Positions 33,104 through 42,149 of a stretch of 64,000 bases of DNA are shown here, in pieces. The stretch is taken from contig CBFGZI010000003.1 in NCBI GenBank assembly GCA_965653225.1, positions 5,066-69,065 on the forward strand, read 5' to 3'. The stretch's first letter is position 1; each line of letters opens with the position of its first letter. The notes under the pieces were generated by a model. It had not been told where the DNA came from and made no database searches. It saw only the letters and a program-made list of their open reading frames with translations. Origin of the DNA: JALZDI01 sp965653225. Its GTDB lineage: Bacteria > Actinomycetota > Actinomycetes > Propionibacteriales > Nocardioidaceae. The translations under genes were made by a program, and so were the position numbers.

Positions 33104-35290
33104 ATGACCGACCCAGTAGACCAGCACTTCCTCGACAGCCTGGAGTCGCTGCCCCGCGACGAGCCACGCGGGGCGCCGCGGGGTGACATGTCCCCGGAGC
33201 GGCTGCTGGAGCTGTTCGACTCCCAGCTCGGCAGCCGGCACCTCGACCTCGCCGCGCGGCACCTGCAGGCCCAGGGCAGGGGCTTCTACACGATCGGCTC
33301 GTCCGGGCACGAGGGCAACGCCGCGGTCGCGGCCGCGCTGCGGCCCACCGACCCCGCGCTGCTGCACTACCGGTCGGGCGCGTTCTACCTGGAGCGCGCC
33401 CGGCAGGTGCCGGGTCAGGAGCCGTTGCGCGACGTGCTCCTGGGCCTGGTCGCGGCCGCCGAGGAGCCGATCTCCGGCGGCCGGCACAAGGTCTTCGGAC
33501 GCCAGGAGCTGGCGATCATCCCGCAGACCTCGACGATCGCCTCGCACATGCCGCGCGCGGTCGGCGTGGCGTGGTCGGTGAGCCGCGCGCGCAAAGTGGG
33601 CGTGCCGGTGCTGTGGCCGGAGGACGCGGTGGTCGTGTGCAGCTTCGGAGACGCCTCGGCCAACCACTCCACCGCGCTCGGCGCGATCAACGCGGCCACG
33701 CACTCGGCCTACATCGGTCTGCCGATGCCGCTGCTGTTCGTGTGCGAGGACAACGGGATCGGGATCAGCGTGCGTACGCCGGGCGGGTGGGTCGCGAACC
33801 GGTTCGGTGACCAGGACGGACTGGAGTACTTCGCCGCCGACGGCTGTGACCTGGTCGAGGCGATGGAGGTGTCCGCACGGGCGGCCGACTGGGTCCGGCG
33901 GCACCGCCGGCCCGCGTTCCTGCACCTGCGCACGGTGCGGCTGATGGGACATGCCGGGTCCGACGTGGAGAGCGCCTACCGCCGTGCCGGCGACATCGCC
34001 TCCGACCTGCGCCGCGACCCGGTGCTGACCACCGCACGCCTGCTGGTCGACAACGGCGTCCTCAGCGTCGCGGAGGTGAGGGACCGCTACGAGGCCAAGC
34101 GGGCGGAGGTGCTCGACCTCGCGGCGAAGGTCGCGGAGTCACCGCGGCTGGCCTCGGCCGAGGAGGTGATGCGGCCGCTGCAGGTGGGTGCTCGCGTCAC
34201 GGAGGCTTATCCGTCCGGGGAGTCGTCCGGTGTGTCGTCCCTGGCCCCGGCGGGCGCGGAGGACGGGGAGCCGCTGACCGTGGCGCAGTCGGTCAACCGC
34301 GCGCTCGCCGACATCCTGCGGCGGCGGCCGGAGGCACTCGTGTTCGGTGAGGACGTGGCCCGCAAGGGCGGCGTGTACGGCGTGACACGGGGCCTGATGA
34401 AGCAGTTCGGGCCCGCGCGGGTGTTCGACACGTTGCTTGACGAGCAGTCGATCCTCGGGCTGGCGCTGGGTGCGGGGTTGTCGGGGATGCTGCCGGTCCC
34501 GGAGATCCAGTACCTCGCGTACGTGCACAACGCGGCGGACCAGATCCGTGGCGAGGCCGCGACCCTGCGATTCTTCTCCAACGACCAGTACCGCAACCCG
34601 ATGGTCGTGCGGATCGCGTCGTACGCGTACCAGAAGGGCTTCGGCGGGCACTTCCACAACGACAACGCGGTCGCGGCGCTGCGAGACATCCCCGGTGTGG
34701 TGGTCGCGTCACCTTCTCGTCCCGACGACGCGGCCGCGATGCTGCGCTGCTGCGCGGCCGAGGCCGCGGGGTCTGGTCGCGTGTGCATGTTCCTCGAGCC
34801 GATCGCGCTGTACCACACGCGCGACCTGCACGCCGACGGCGACGAAGCGTGGCTGGCGCCGTACCCCGGTGACGCAACGGCCGAGTCCGAGTGCGCGGTC
34901 GGAAGGGGACGTACCTACGGCGAGGGTGGCGACCTGACCATCGTCACGTTCGCCAACGGGGTACGGATGAGCCTGCGGGTGGCCGAACGTCTCCGGTCGT
35001 CGGGTGTCGACGCGCGGGTGCTCGACCTGCGGTGGCTCGCGCCGCTACCGGTCGAGGACCTGCTGCGTGAGGCGGAGACGACCGGTCGCGTACTTGTCGT
35101 CGATGAGACGCGACGAAGCGGCGGTGTGTCGGAGAGCGTGCTGACGGTGCTGCTCGACGCCGGGTACACCGGACGGGCCGCCCGGGTGGCGAGTGAGGAC
35201 AGCTTCATCCCACTTGGCGACGCGGCACGGCACGTGCTGGTCAGCGAGGAAGACGTCGAGCGGGCCGCTCGCCGGCTGGTACAGCGGTGA
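33104..35290 (+). CDS. Fused alpha/beta thiamine-diphosphate 2-oxoacid dehydrogenase E1
   Basis: A 728-residue single chain. Residues about 40-350 are an E1-alpha domain with the ThDP motif GDASANHSTALGAINAA through EDNGIGIS. After a Ser-rich linker (PSGESSGVSSLAPAG) comes an E1-beta domain (FGEDVARKGGVYGVTRGL, FDTLLDEQSILGLALGAGLSG, PMVVRIASY) with the transketolase C-terminal fold (VLVVDETRRSGGVSESVL). In most bacteria alpha and beta are separate. E2 and E3 are not in the window. Branched-chain or other 2-oxoacids are likely substrates. ATG at 33104 is assumed; ATG at 33095 is also in frame. Confidence 0.9.
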   Translation: MTDPVDQHFLDSLESLPRDEPRGAPRGDMSPERLLELFDSQLGSRHLDLAARHLQAQGRGFYTIGSSGHEGNAAVAAALRPTDPALLHYRSGAFYLERARQVPGQEPLRDVLLGLVAAAEEPISGGRHKVFGRQELAIIPQTSTIASHMPRAVGVAWSVSRARKVGVPVLWPEDAVVVCSFGDASANHSTALGAINAATHSAYIGLPMPLLFVCEDNGIGISVRTPGGWVANRFGDQDGLEYFAADGCDLVEAMEVSARAADWVRRHRRPAFLHLRTVRLMGHAGSDVESAYRRAGDIASDLRRDPVLTTARLLVDNGVLSVAEVRDRYEAKRAEVLDLAAKVAESPRLASAEEVMRPLQVGARVTEAYPSGESSGVSSLAPAGAEDGEPLTVAQSVNRALADILRRRPEALVFGEDVARKGGVYGVTRGLMKQFGPARVFDTLLDEQSILGLALGAGLSGMLPVPEIQYLAYVHNAADQIRGEAATLRFFSNDQYRNPMVVRIASYAYQKGFGGHFHNDNAVAALRDIPGVVVASPSRPDDAAAMLRCCAAEAAGSGRVCMFLEPIALYHTRDLHADGDEAWLAPYPGDATAESECAVGRGRTYGEGGDLTIVTFANGVRMSLRVAERLRSSGVDARVLDLRWLAPLPVEDLLREAETTGRVLVVDETRRSGGVSESVLTVLLDAGYTGRAARVASEDSFIPLGDAARHVLVSEEDVERAARRLVQR

Positions 35291-35333
35291 GCCGGCCGTT
35301 CCGCGGGTTGCCCCGGCACGGATACTGGCGGTC

Positions 35334-35831
35334 ATGGAGACACCCGAGCTGAGCGGCGACGCGTACGAGATCGCCGAGGAGATCTCCCGGCGCGCACAGG
35401 AGACCGGTCTCACCGTGGCGACGGCGGAGTCGCTGACCAGCGGCCAGGTGGCGGCGCACCTGGGTGCCGCGTCGGGCTCGTCGTCGTGGTTCAAGGGCGG
35501 GGTGGTCGCCTACGACGACGAGGTGAAGTACAAGGTGCTCGACGTGCCGCGCGGACCCGTGGTGTCGGAGGACTGCGGGAGCGCCATGGCCGAGGGTGTT
35601 CGGCGGCTGCTCGACGCCGACGTCGCCGTCGCGCTCACCGGTGTCGGCGGTCCGGACGAGCAGGACGGCGAGCCGCCCGGCACGGTGTACGTGGCCGTGT
35701 CCGGCGCGGAGGGCGGCTCCTGCCGGCACCACCGGTTCGAGGGTGACCCCAAGGCGGTGCTCACGGCGGCGACGCTCGAGGCGCTGCGGTCACTGGACGA
35801 GCACCTGGGCCAGGTCTCGGCGGCCGGCTGA
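35334..35831 (+). CDS. CinA C-terminal-type nicotinamide-nucleotide amidase
   Basis: A 165-residue stand-alone CinA/PncC domain: TVATAESLTSGQVAAHL, FKGGVVAYDDEVKYKVLDV, then ALTGVGGPDEQDGEPPGTVYVAV, all family blocks. It deamidates nicotinamide mononucleotide to nicotinate mononucleotide, recycling NAD breakdown products. Relatives often have GVAGPGG where this has GVGGPDE, a mild divergence in the active loop. It follows the E1 gene by 43 bp and may be cotranscribed. Confidence 0.87.
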   Translation: METPELSGDAYEIAEEISRRAQETGLTVATAESLTSGQVAAHLGAASGSSSWFKGGVVAYDDEVKYKVLDVPRGPVVSEDCGSAMAEGVRRLLDADVAVALTGVGGPDEQDGEPPGTVYVAVSGAEGGSCRHHRFEGDPKAVLTAATLEALRSLDEHLGQVSAAG

Positions 35832-35953
35832 CGGCTCGCCTGACGCGGTGCTACACCGCGTAGTCGCGCTCGCGCAACATTGACCGCGCAGGTGCCCGAC
35901 CGCGACCATGAACCTCGCCCGCTCCGCGACCGGGGGGTGAGAGGTGACATGGC

Positions 35954-37522
35954 ATGACACAGCAGGCAGAGCCGCGGCTCTCTGACCGCACCATCGTGGA
36001 CATGTTCCGTGACCTCGCGCGCGACCGCCCGGAGCACCCGGCGCTGGTGTGCGGCGAGCGGAGCGTCACCTACGCCACGCTCGACCAGCGCTCCTGCCGG
36101 CTCGCCAACGCGCTGCTGGCCGAGGGCGTCCACGTCGACTCCCGGGTCGCGTACCTGGACGTGAACGAGCCGGAGTTCTTCGAGGTGATGCTCGGCTGCA
36201 CCAAGATCGGCGCCACCGTGGCCCCGATCAACTTCCGGCTGACGCCTCGCGAGATCGGCCAGATCGTCGCCGACTCCGAGGCGACGGTGCTCGTGCTGGG
36301 GCACCGGTTCGCCTCGCTGGCCGAGCCCGTGCAGGAGGCGGCGAGCGGACTGCGGCGCGTGGTCGTCACCGGCCCCGAGTACGAGCAGTGGATCGACGCC
36401 TGCGACGACGCGGACCCGTCGTACAGCGGTGGTCCGGATGACGTGGTGCTGCAGCTGTACACGTCGGGGACGACCGGGCTGCCCAAGGGCGTGCTGATCG
36501 ACAACGCGAACTGCTCGGCGCTGCTCAACGTGGCGCAGGAGTGGTCGGTCGACGAGTCGAGTGTGTGCATGGTCGCGATGCCGCTGTTCCACATCGGTGG
36601 GTCGGGGTGGGCCATGGTCGGGCTGGCCGCGGGCGCGACCGACGTGCTGGTGCCCGAGCTCGACCCCGCCGGCGTGCTCGACCTGATCGAGCAGCGCCAG
36701 GTGACGAACGCGTTCATCGTGCCCGCGGTGCTGCAGATGATGACGAACGTGCCGGGTGCCGAGAACCGGTCGTACTCCTCGCTGCGCTCCATCGCGTACG
36801 GCGCCTCGCCGATCACGCCGGCGGTGCTTCGGCGGTCGCTCGAGGTGCTCAGAGCGCCGCTGTACCAGGTGTACGGGCTGACCGAGTCGACCGGCGCCGT
36901 CACCCAGCTGCCGGCCGAGGACCACGACCCGGGCGGTCCCCGCGAGCACCTGATGCGCTCAGCCGGGCGGGCGTACCCGTGGGTGGAGCTGAAGGCGGTC
37001 GACCCGGTCACCGGGGAGGACGCCCGTCCCGGCGACGTGGGCGAGATCCTGATCCGCTCGGTGCAGGTGACGACCGGCTACTGGAACAAGCCCGAGGAGA
37101 CGAAGGCCACGATCGACGAGCAGGGCTGGCTGCACACGGGCGACGCCGGCTACGTCGACAACGAGGGCTACGTGTTCCTGACCGACCGGATCAAGGACAT
37201 GATCGTCAGCGGCGGGGAGAACGTATACCCCATCGAGGTCGAGACCGTGCTCGCCGAGCACCCCGACGTCGCCGACGTGGCCGTGATCGGCGTTCCTGAC
37301 GAGAAGTGGGGCGAGACCGTGAAGGCGGTCGTCGTGCTCCGCGAAGGCTCCGACCTCACCGAAGAGGCCCTGCTCGACTACGGCAAGCAGAACCTCGCCG
37401 GCTTCAAGCGCCCGCGCTCGGTTGACTTCGCCGGTGAGCTGCCGCGCAACCCGTCGGGCAAGCTGCTCAAGCGCGTGCTGCGCGAGCCGTTCTGGGCCGA
37501 CAAGGGCCGCAGCATCGGCTGA
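35954..37522 (+). CDS. Long-chain-fatty-acid-CoA ligase (FadD-like)
   Basis: A 522-residue ANL enzyme: AMP-binding loop LYTSGTTGLPKGV near residue 168, YGLTESTGAVTQLP, TGDAGYVDNEGYVFLTDRIKDMIVSGGENVYP and the adenylation Lys in NPSGKLLKR near residue 502. It activates a carboxylic acid to acyl-AMP then acyl-CoA. Closest in style to mycobacterial FadD13-type ligases. Ribosome site in GGGGGGTGAGAGG. Just downstream is a remnant of a crotonase gene, so a longer fatty-acid or aromatic-acid cluster probably once stood here. Confidence 0.9.
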   Translation: MTQQAEPRLSDRTIVDMFRDLARDRPEHPALVCGERSVTYATLDQRSCRLANALLAEGVHVDSRVAYLDVNEPEFFEVMLGCTKIGATVAPINFRLTPREIGQIVADSEATVLVLGHRFASLAEPVQEAASGLRRVVVTGPEYEQWIDACDDADPSYSGGPDDVVLQLYTSGTTGLPKGVLIDNANCSALLNVAQEWSVDESSVCMVAMPLFHIGGSGWAMVGLAAGATDVLVPELDPAGVLDLIEQRQVTNAFIVPAVLQMMTNVPGAENRSYSSLRSIAYGASPITPAVLRRSLEVLRAPLYQVYGLTESTGAVTQLPAEDHDPGGPREHLMRSAGRAYPWVELKAVDPVTGEDARPGDVGEILIRSVQVTTGYWNKPEETKATIDEQGWLHTGDAGYVDNEGYVFLTDRIKDMIVSGGENVYPIEVETVLAEHPDVADVAVIGVPDEKWGETVKAVVVLREGSDLTEEALLDYGKQNLAGFKRPRSVDFAGELPRNPSGKLLKRVLREPFWADKGRSIG

Positions 37523-37611
37523 GGGTCGTCCAGCCTTCGCAACGAGCTGCGTTCGAGGCGCGCCTGTACCTGGAGTCGTTCACCACCGCCGAACACCCCG
37601 AGGAGCGCTAG
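37523..37611 (+). pseudogene. C-terminal remnant of an enoyl-CoA hydratase (crotonase)
   Basis: Translating from just after the ligase stop gives AAFEARLYLESFTTAEHPEER and a TAG at 37609-37611. This resembles the C-terminal helix of crotonases (family members read AFEARL-x-ESF-x-T-x-EH-x-EE-x-AAF). No N-terminal part remains. It overlaps the tail of the minus-strand gene at 37608. Short, so only moderately supported. Confidence 0.4.
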
Positions 37612-38015
37612 CGGCCTGACCTACGACGTCGTGGACGGATCTGCTTGGCACGGTCGCCTGCCCGGCGGCGGAGCTCACGCATCCGCTGCCGCTCGCGGGC
37701 CTGCTCCGGGGTGATCCGCTTGGCGAGGTTGGCATGAGCGACCAGTTCGTTGAGCGGCTTCGACGTTGGCGGGTAGGCGGTGACGGGCTCGTCTCCGGAG
37801 TAGACCACCCACACCTTGGCCCCGTCGTGCATGACGCCGAGGATCGAGCCGTGGTTGATGGTGTCGGCGTGCTGCAGGGCGGTACGCCGGGCGACCCAGC
37901 TGCTCGCCTGCCTCTGCACCGCAGCCTGCGTCGGCTTGCCCAGGTGCTTCCACGCCTGCGCGGCGTAGGGCCCGTACTTCAGCGCCCGCTTGGCCGCGGG
38001 CCCCATCCAGCTCAT
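37608..38015 (-). CDS. Hypothetical basic protein
   Basis: A 135-residue protein with a helical start (GPAAKRALKYGPYAAQAWKHLGK) and a beta-rich middle (SILGVMHDGAKVWVVYSGDEPVTAYP). The C terminus is strongly basic (RMRELRRRAGDRAKQIRPRRRRSGR), suggesting nucleic-acid contact. GGGAG precedes ATG 38015. Beside the DUF222 gene but separated by 82 bp. Family not recognised. Confidence 0.65.
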   Translation of the reverse strand: MSWMGPAAKRALKYGPYAAQAWKHLGKPTQAAVQRQASSWVARRTALQHADTINHGSILGVMHDGAKVWVVYSGDEPVTAYPPTSKPLNELVAHANLAKRITPEQARERQRMRELRRRAGDRAKQIRPRRRRSGR

Positions 38016-38097
38016 CGCACTCCCATGAGACGTCGTCGTGCCACTCGTCGACACCACCATTGTCCCGCCGCCGGCGCACCAGACGAAAACCCACGCC

Positions 38098-39339
38098 TCA
38101 GATCAGGTCGAGCATCTGTTGGGAGATGTCGGTGGTGATCTGCTGTGTTTGGTCGCGGTGGTCGGTGAGCTCGCGGCCGTGTTTGGTGTGGAACCGGAAC
38201 CGTCCGGCCTCGGCTCGGATGCGGAGGCGTCCGGAGTGCACGTTGCGGTGGTGGCGGGGGCACAGCGACACCATCTGGTCCAGGTCGGTGGGGCCGCCGT
38301 CGACCCAGTGGGTGAGGTGGTGCAGCTGCACCAGCCGGCTGCGGCAGCCCGGCACCCGGCAGCGGCCCCGGTCGCGCACCCGGGCACCGCGCCGCTGGGC
38401 GGCGGAGGCGGTGCGGGCGGTCCGGCCCAGCTCGATCGGCGACCCGTCGGGGGCGATCACCACCCGGGCGACCTGGGCGTCGCAGGCCAGCCGACGCACC
38501 AGGGAGGTGGGGACCGGGCCGAAGCCGTCCAGCTGCGCCGGTGCCGACCCCAGCCGGCCGACGAGGCTGTCCCAGGACAGCACCACGCTCAGGTGCGGCC
38601 GGATGCCGTTGTCCTGCGGCAGCCCGGAGTCCAGCACCGACCGGCACACGTCCCCGAGCGCGTCGGCGCGCCGCTGCCCGGCCGAGCGCCCGTCTCCGGG
38701 CTGCGGCTTGGACAGCGTGTCCAGCACCTGGGCGAGCATGGCGCCGGTCTCGGCGTCCAGCACGCCCTTGGCGACGTACTCGTCCCCGACCGGGGTGATC
38801 GTGAAATACCGCCGCTGCATCGCCTTGCGCTGCTGCTCGTCCACCCGGTCGGGGTCGACACTGTGCTGGAGTGTGCGAATCGCCTGCCGTAGGTCCCACG
38901 GGTCGTTGAGCCGGGCCAGCTCCAGCAGGGCCTCCTGCGCGGCGCGCACCGCGGCCAAACCGAGGTCGTCGACCGCACCTGCCAGCACCTCCACCTGCGC
39001 CAGCCCGATCTCGCCGGCGAGAAAGGCCCGGTGGACCTGCGGCAGGTCGGGCAGCCGCTGCCCGACCAGCACCCGGCGGCGGGCCTCGCCGGCGCTCATG
39101 CGCAGCTGGTGTCGCAGCCATGAGGCCGCGGTGCGGGCGCCGACGTCCTTGTAGGCCTCGGTGGCCTCGAACACCGCGGTGGTCTCGGCGAACACGGCCT
39201 CCACCGGGTCACCCAGCCGGCGCAGGTCGCGCAGCCGATCTTCGAGCTGGGCGGGGGGCAGCAGCGCGAGGTTGTCCGCACCCACCGCGGCCACGGCTGC
39301 GACGAGACGGTCCATCGACGACTGCTCTGGCGAACACAT
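38098..39339 (-). CDS. DUF222 (13E12-type) HNH endonuclease
   Basis: A 413-residue protein. An N-terminal DUF222 helical domain (NLALLPPAQLEDRLRDLRRL, AAWLRHQLRMSAGEARRRV-like stretch) leads to a C-terminal HNH fold: CRVPGCRSRLVQLHHLTHWVDGG followed by LCPRHHRNVHSG, near residue 336. HNH residues are intact. Such genes are repeated in mycobacterial genomes and several respond to DNA damage. An SOS-type box covers its start codon. The tail reads DISQQMLDLI. Nuclease target unknown. Confidence 0.92.
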   Translation of the reverse strand: MCSPEQSSMDRLVAAVAAVGADNLALLPPAQLEDRLRDLRRLGDPVEAVFAETTAVFEATEAYKDVGARTAASWLRHQLRMSAGEARRRVLVGQRLPDLPQVHRAFLAGEIGLAQVEVLAGAVDDLGLAAVRAAQEALLELARLNDPWDLRQAIRTLQHSVDPDRVDEQQRKAMQRRYFTITPVGDEYVAKGVLDAETGAMLAQVLDTLSKPQPGDGRSAGQRRADALGDVCRSVLDSGLPQDNGIRPHLSVVLSWDSLVGRLGSAPAQLDGFGPVPTSLVRRLACDAQVARVVIAPDGSPIELGRTARTASAAQRRGARVRDRGRCRVPGCRSRLVQLHHLTHWVDGGPTDLDQMVSLCPRHHRNVHSGRLRIRAEAGRFRFHTKHGRELTDHRDQTQQITTDISQQMLDLI

Positions 39340-39345
39340 GTTCGA
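39330..39345. promoter_or_regulatory. LexA (SOS) box at the DUF222-HNH gene start
   Basis: GCGAACACATGTTCGA matches the actinobacterial consensus TCGAAC-N4-GTTCGA at all but the first base. The ATG of the gene lies inside it, on the minus strand, so LexA would block transcription or initiation directly. Confidence 0.7.
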
Positions 39346-39461
39346 ACACTATGGCCCCCACGTCGCCCCGCGCAGCAGCGCAGACCAACCTGTGCACAAC
39401 CCCGGCAACGTCACTACCTGTGGACGAAAACCGGCCAGAGAGCGCTCGCGACCAGGGCGGA

Positions 39462-40113
39462 CTACTCAGCCGACGGACGCAAGGACACAACTTTGGCACC
39501 TGCCGAGGCCCGCTTCCCAACCCCGCCGCTGCGCCCCTTGCGGCGTCGCCGAGGTCGACTGTCGTTCTGCCGGTCCAGGTAGGACTCGTATGCCAGGACC
39601 TCACGTGCGATGAGCCGCGAGTCGGCGGGCGGCAGGACTTCCTCCCGAACCTCGTTGTCCTCGACGCGGATAAGGAACAGCTCCTTGTCGTCGCGCCGGC
39701 ACCCCGCGATGACCCCGTCACAACGATGGTCGAAGGTGAACCTGCCGAACGAGGGCAGTCCGCTCTTTGACGCGTGCGCGTCCGGCCGCAGGAAGTGGTC
39801 GATCAGGTATCTCATCCACGCAGTGGGGTCGTAGAACCTCTCGTAGCCGTTGTAGGCGAGGCAGCAACCTCCCCAACAGGGCACCCAGTCGCAGTGCAAC
39901 CCCGGCTGGCCCGGGGCCGCCTCGTTGAAAGATCTCGACCGGCACGTCGTCTGCGCGCTCTTGGTCAGCGGCAGGATTCGGTGGCACTTCGTAGGGACCA
40001 CCCGGTCGTGCGTATCTCCGGGATGCGCTGAATGCCTGGAGGTACGCCGTCTCGTCGTCGTTGAGCATCGGCTCGATGTCAACGTGACCGATGAAGTCCG
40101 TCGTGTAGCCCAT
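39462..40113 (-). pseudogene. Conserved actinobacterial hypothetical protein, frameshifted by one base
   Basis: Read in one frame it starts MGYTTDFIGHVDIEPML and runs to VPVEIF. In the next frame it continues NEAAPGQPGLHCDWVPCWGGCC, then YNGYERFYDPTAWMRYLIDHFLRPDAHASKSGLP. Removing one T from the run at 39928-39930 joins them to a 216-residue protein of known widespread type. Conserved Cys pairs (PCWGGCC, AGCRR) remain. Either a true pseudogene or a sequencing error. Start 40113 is 13 bp from a divergent gene. Confidence 0.75.
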
Positions 40114-40126
40114 CGCAGATCCGGAG

Positions 40127-40486
40127 GTGCTCCCCGTCGACAGCAGGATCGACCAGTACGAAGAGGCTCGAGACCTGCTGTACGAGACGATGCAGGGACT
40201 GCCGCTGCCCGGGTTCGCCGGCCCAGACACCCGGCACCTGGTGGTGACCGTCCTGGTGCGACCGGGCCTGACGATTCTCGGCCGCAACGAGTCGCAGTGG
40301 CTCCGTGCCTGGCGCTACAGCAACCACCTCAGGGGAGCCTTTGACGGCGACATCGTGCTCGTGACCGAACACGGCTGGGTGCACTGGCCGTCCGACTGGG
40401 GCGGCCATGAGCCACGGATGCAGCCCGCTGACCATCCGCCGGGACAGGCCGCCGACACAGTTCCCTCCCAGTACGGGCTCGCCTAG
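40127..40486 (+). CDS. Hypothetical protein
   Basis: A 119-residue protein: YEEARDLLYETMQGLPLPGFAGPDTRHLVVTVLVRPG, then WLRAWRYSNHLRGAFDGDIVLVTEHGWVHWP. The pattern looks like a small alpha/beta domain; no family name recognised. GTG at 40127 has CGGAGG partly overlapping it. Its TAG overlaps the helicase stop on the other strand (40483-40486), so the two genes converge. Confidence 0.65.
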   Translation: MLPVDSRIDQYEEARDLLYETMQGLPLPGFAGPDTRHLVVTVLVRPGLTILGRNESQWLRAWRYSNHLRGAFDGDIVLVTEHGWVHWPSDWGGHEPRMQPADHPPGQAADTVPSQYGLA

Positions 40487-42112
40487 AGACCCAGCCGCTT
40501 CAGCACCTCAGGCCCGCCGACGGCACCGACGTACGCCGGGTCGCCGCACACCACCAGCTGGTCGCGTGCCCGCGAAAGTCCGACGTACAGCCGTTCCCTG
40601 GACCGCTCCTTCGGCTCCGACTCGTTGAGCGCGAGGACGACCGCTGGGCGTTCGAGACCCTTGAACCCGAGCACGTGCCCGTAGAACACCTGCTCCTCGT
40701 CCCAGAAGGACTCCCAGTAGACGTCCTGGCCCTCCTCCTGTCGGGCCGCCTGCTCCGGGTGCTTGCTGCGAGCCGCCAGCAGAGCGATGTCTCCCGGCCG
40801 CCACCCTTCGTCGATCAGCGCGTCCACCTGGTCATCGGCGACGTCGAGGGCCTCGTCGGCGCCGCACTCGACGAAACGAACGGCAGGACCGTCGACATCC
40901 ACCAACCGCATGCGCATCGGCGCCAGCGGCGAGAAGGTGTCGGCGATCTGCCTGGTGTTACGCAGGTTCTGGTCGAGCACCAGCGGTACGAGAGCGATGG
41001 GCGGCCCACCGAAGCGGGCGAAGATCCGCTGGCCCTCGTCGGTGAATACGTACACCCCTCCGGCATCGCCATCGCGCAGCGCCGCCAGCAGCACCGACCA
41101 CCACGCGTCGGCGAAGTCCTGCGCCTCGTCGACCACGACCGCGTCGAACCGCTTCCCCGGCGGGAGCTCAGCCGCCATCCCCACCATCTGCGCGGGAAGC
41201 CGATGCTCCCAGAAGTCGCTGTCGTCGTCGGACTCCATCTCGGCTCCCCACTGCTCGCCGAGACCGTGGAACGTGCCGACGTACGCCGGGCGCTGCCTCC
41301 ACGGCAGCAGCACCGCACGCTTCTGCATAAAGCGTGCGAGGCCTCGCGAGTAGCACATGAGCGCGACGCGTTGGCCCTCGTGGCTCAACCGAACGCGCCT
41401 GCTCGAGCGCGAGCCACGTTTTGCCGCTGCCGGCGCCACCACGGATCTCGACGCGCTTCAGCATCCGCGCGGCGTCGAGCAGGATCGCCTGCTGTTGGGT
41501 CAGCCGGTCGATTCGCGCCTCATGCTCGGTGGCCGCCGCGACCAGGTCGGCCTGCGGGTGGGTCCGGCCATGCAGGATCTCGCGCAGGTCGGCGATGTCG
41601 GCCTTGCTCGCGCGCGGCTTGGCGTTCTGCTGCCGGTCGAGCATGTCCCGCAGCTGTGCAGCGAGTCCCGGCAGGTCGTGCCGTCCCGCGATCGCCCACC
41701 GCGGACACGCGGGAGTGGCAAAGCTGTCGTCGACGTCGGTGAACGGCAGAACGACTGCGTGCGCCCAGCGGACGCGACGCCGGTGCCAGCGCTCGTCGTT
41801 GTCGGCGTACTTACGCGCCGCATACATCCCGTTGCGCGCCTGACCCACCGGGTCGATCACCCGGCGGCCGTTGTTCCACGGCTGCGTCCACTTTCCGTCC
41901 GGCTCACAGCGAACGACGCTGCCCTTGACCTCGAGGACGACGAAGCCGTGGCCGGCAAGCCCGACCAGGAAGTCGAGCTCGTAGTCCTGCCTGCGGTCGG
42001 TGAGCCTCAGGTTGGGAACAAGGAGGTCGTCCTCGTCGAGCTGGCCGCGCAGGCCCTCCCACACGACACGCTCGCTGTCGGTGGTGAAGACCGGCGAATC
42101 TGTCGACACCAT
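40483..42112 (-). pseudogene. NERD-domain UvrD-like DNA helicase, frameshifted by one base
   Basis: Two overlapping frames give one protein. The N-terminal part has a NERD nuclease-like domain (LLVPNLRLTDRRQDYELDFL, FVVLEVKGSVV) and Walker A GGAGSGKTWLALEQA. The C-terminal part has VALMCYSRGLARFM, Walker B VVVDEAQDFADAWW and helicase motif YVGLSRARDQLVV. The frame breaks near 41392; deleting one T gives 542 residues in frame. Third gene after recD on the same strand, so it may extend the recombination operon. Real defect or assembly error is undecided. Confidence 0.85.
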
Positions 42113-42149
42113 GGACTTCTCTCTCCCCGCTTGCTCGTACATCTCCTGG

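Noticed and set aside
39718..40287. Separate gene from the N-terminal frame of the broken hypothetical gene
   Set aside because: Only the first part resembles a protein; after 39930 the sense continues in the other frame, so it is one frameshifted gene.
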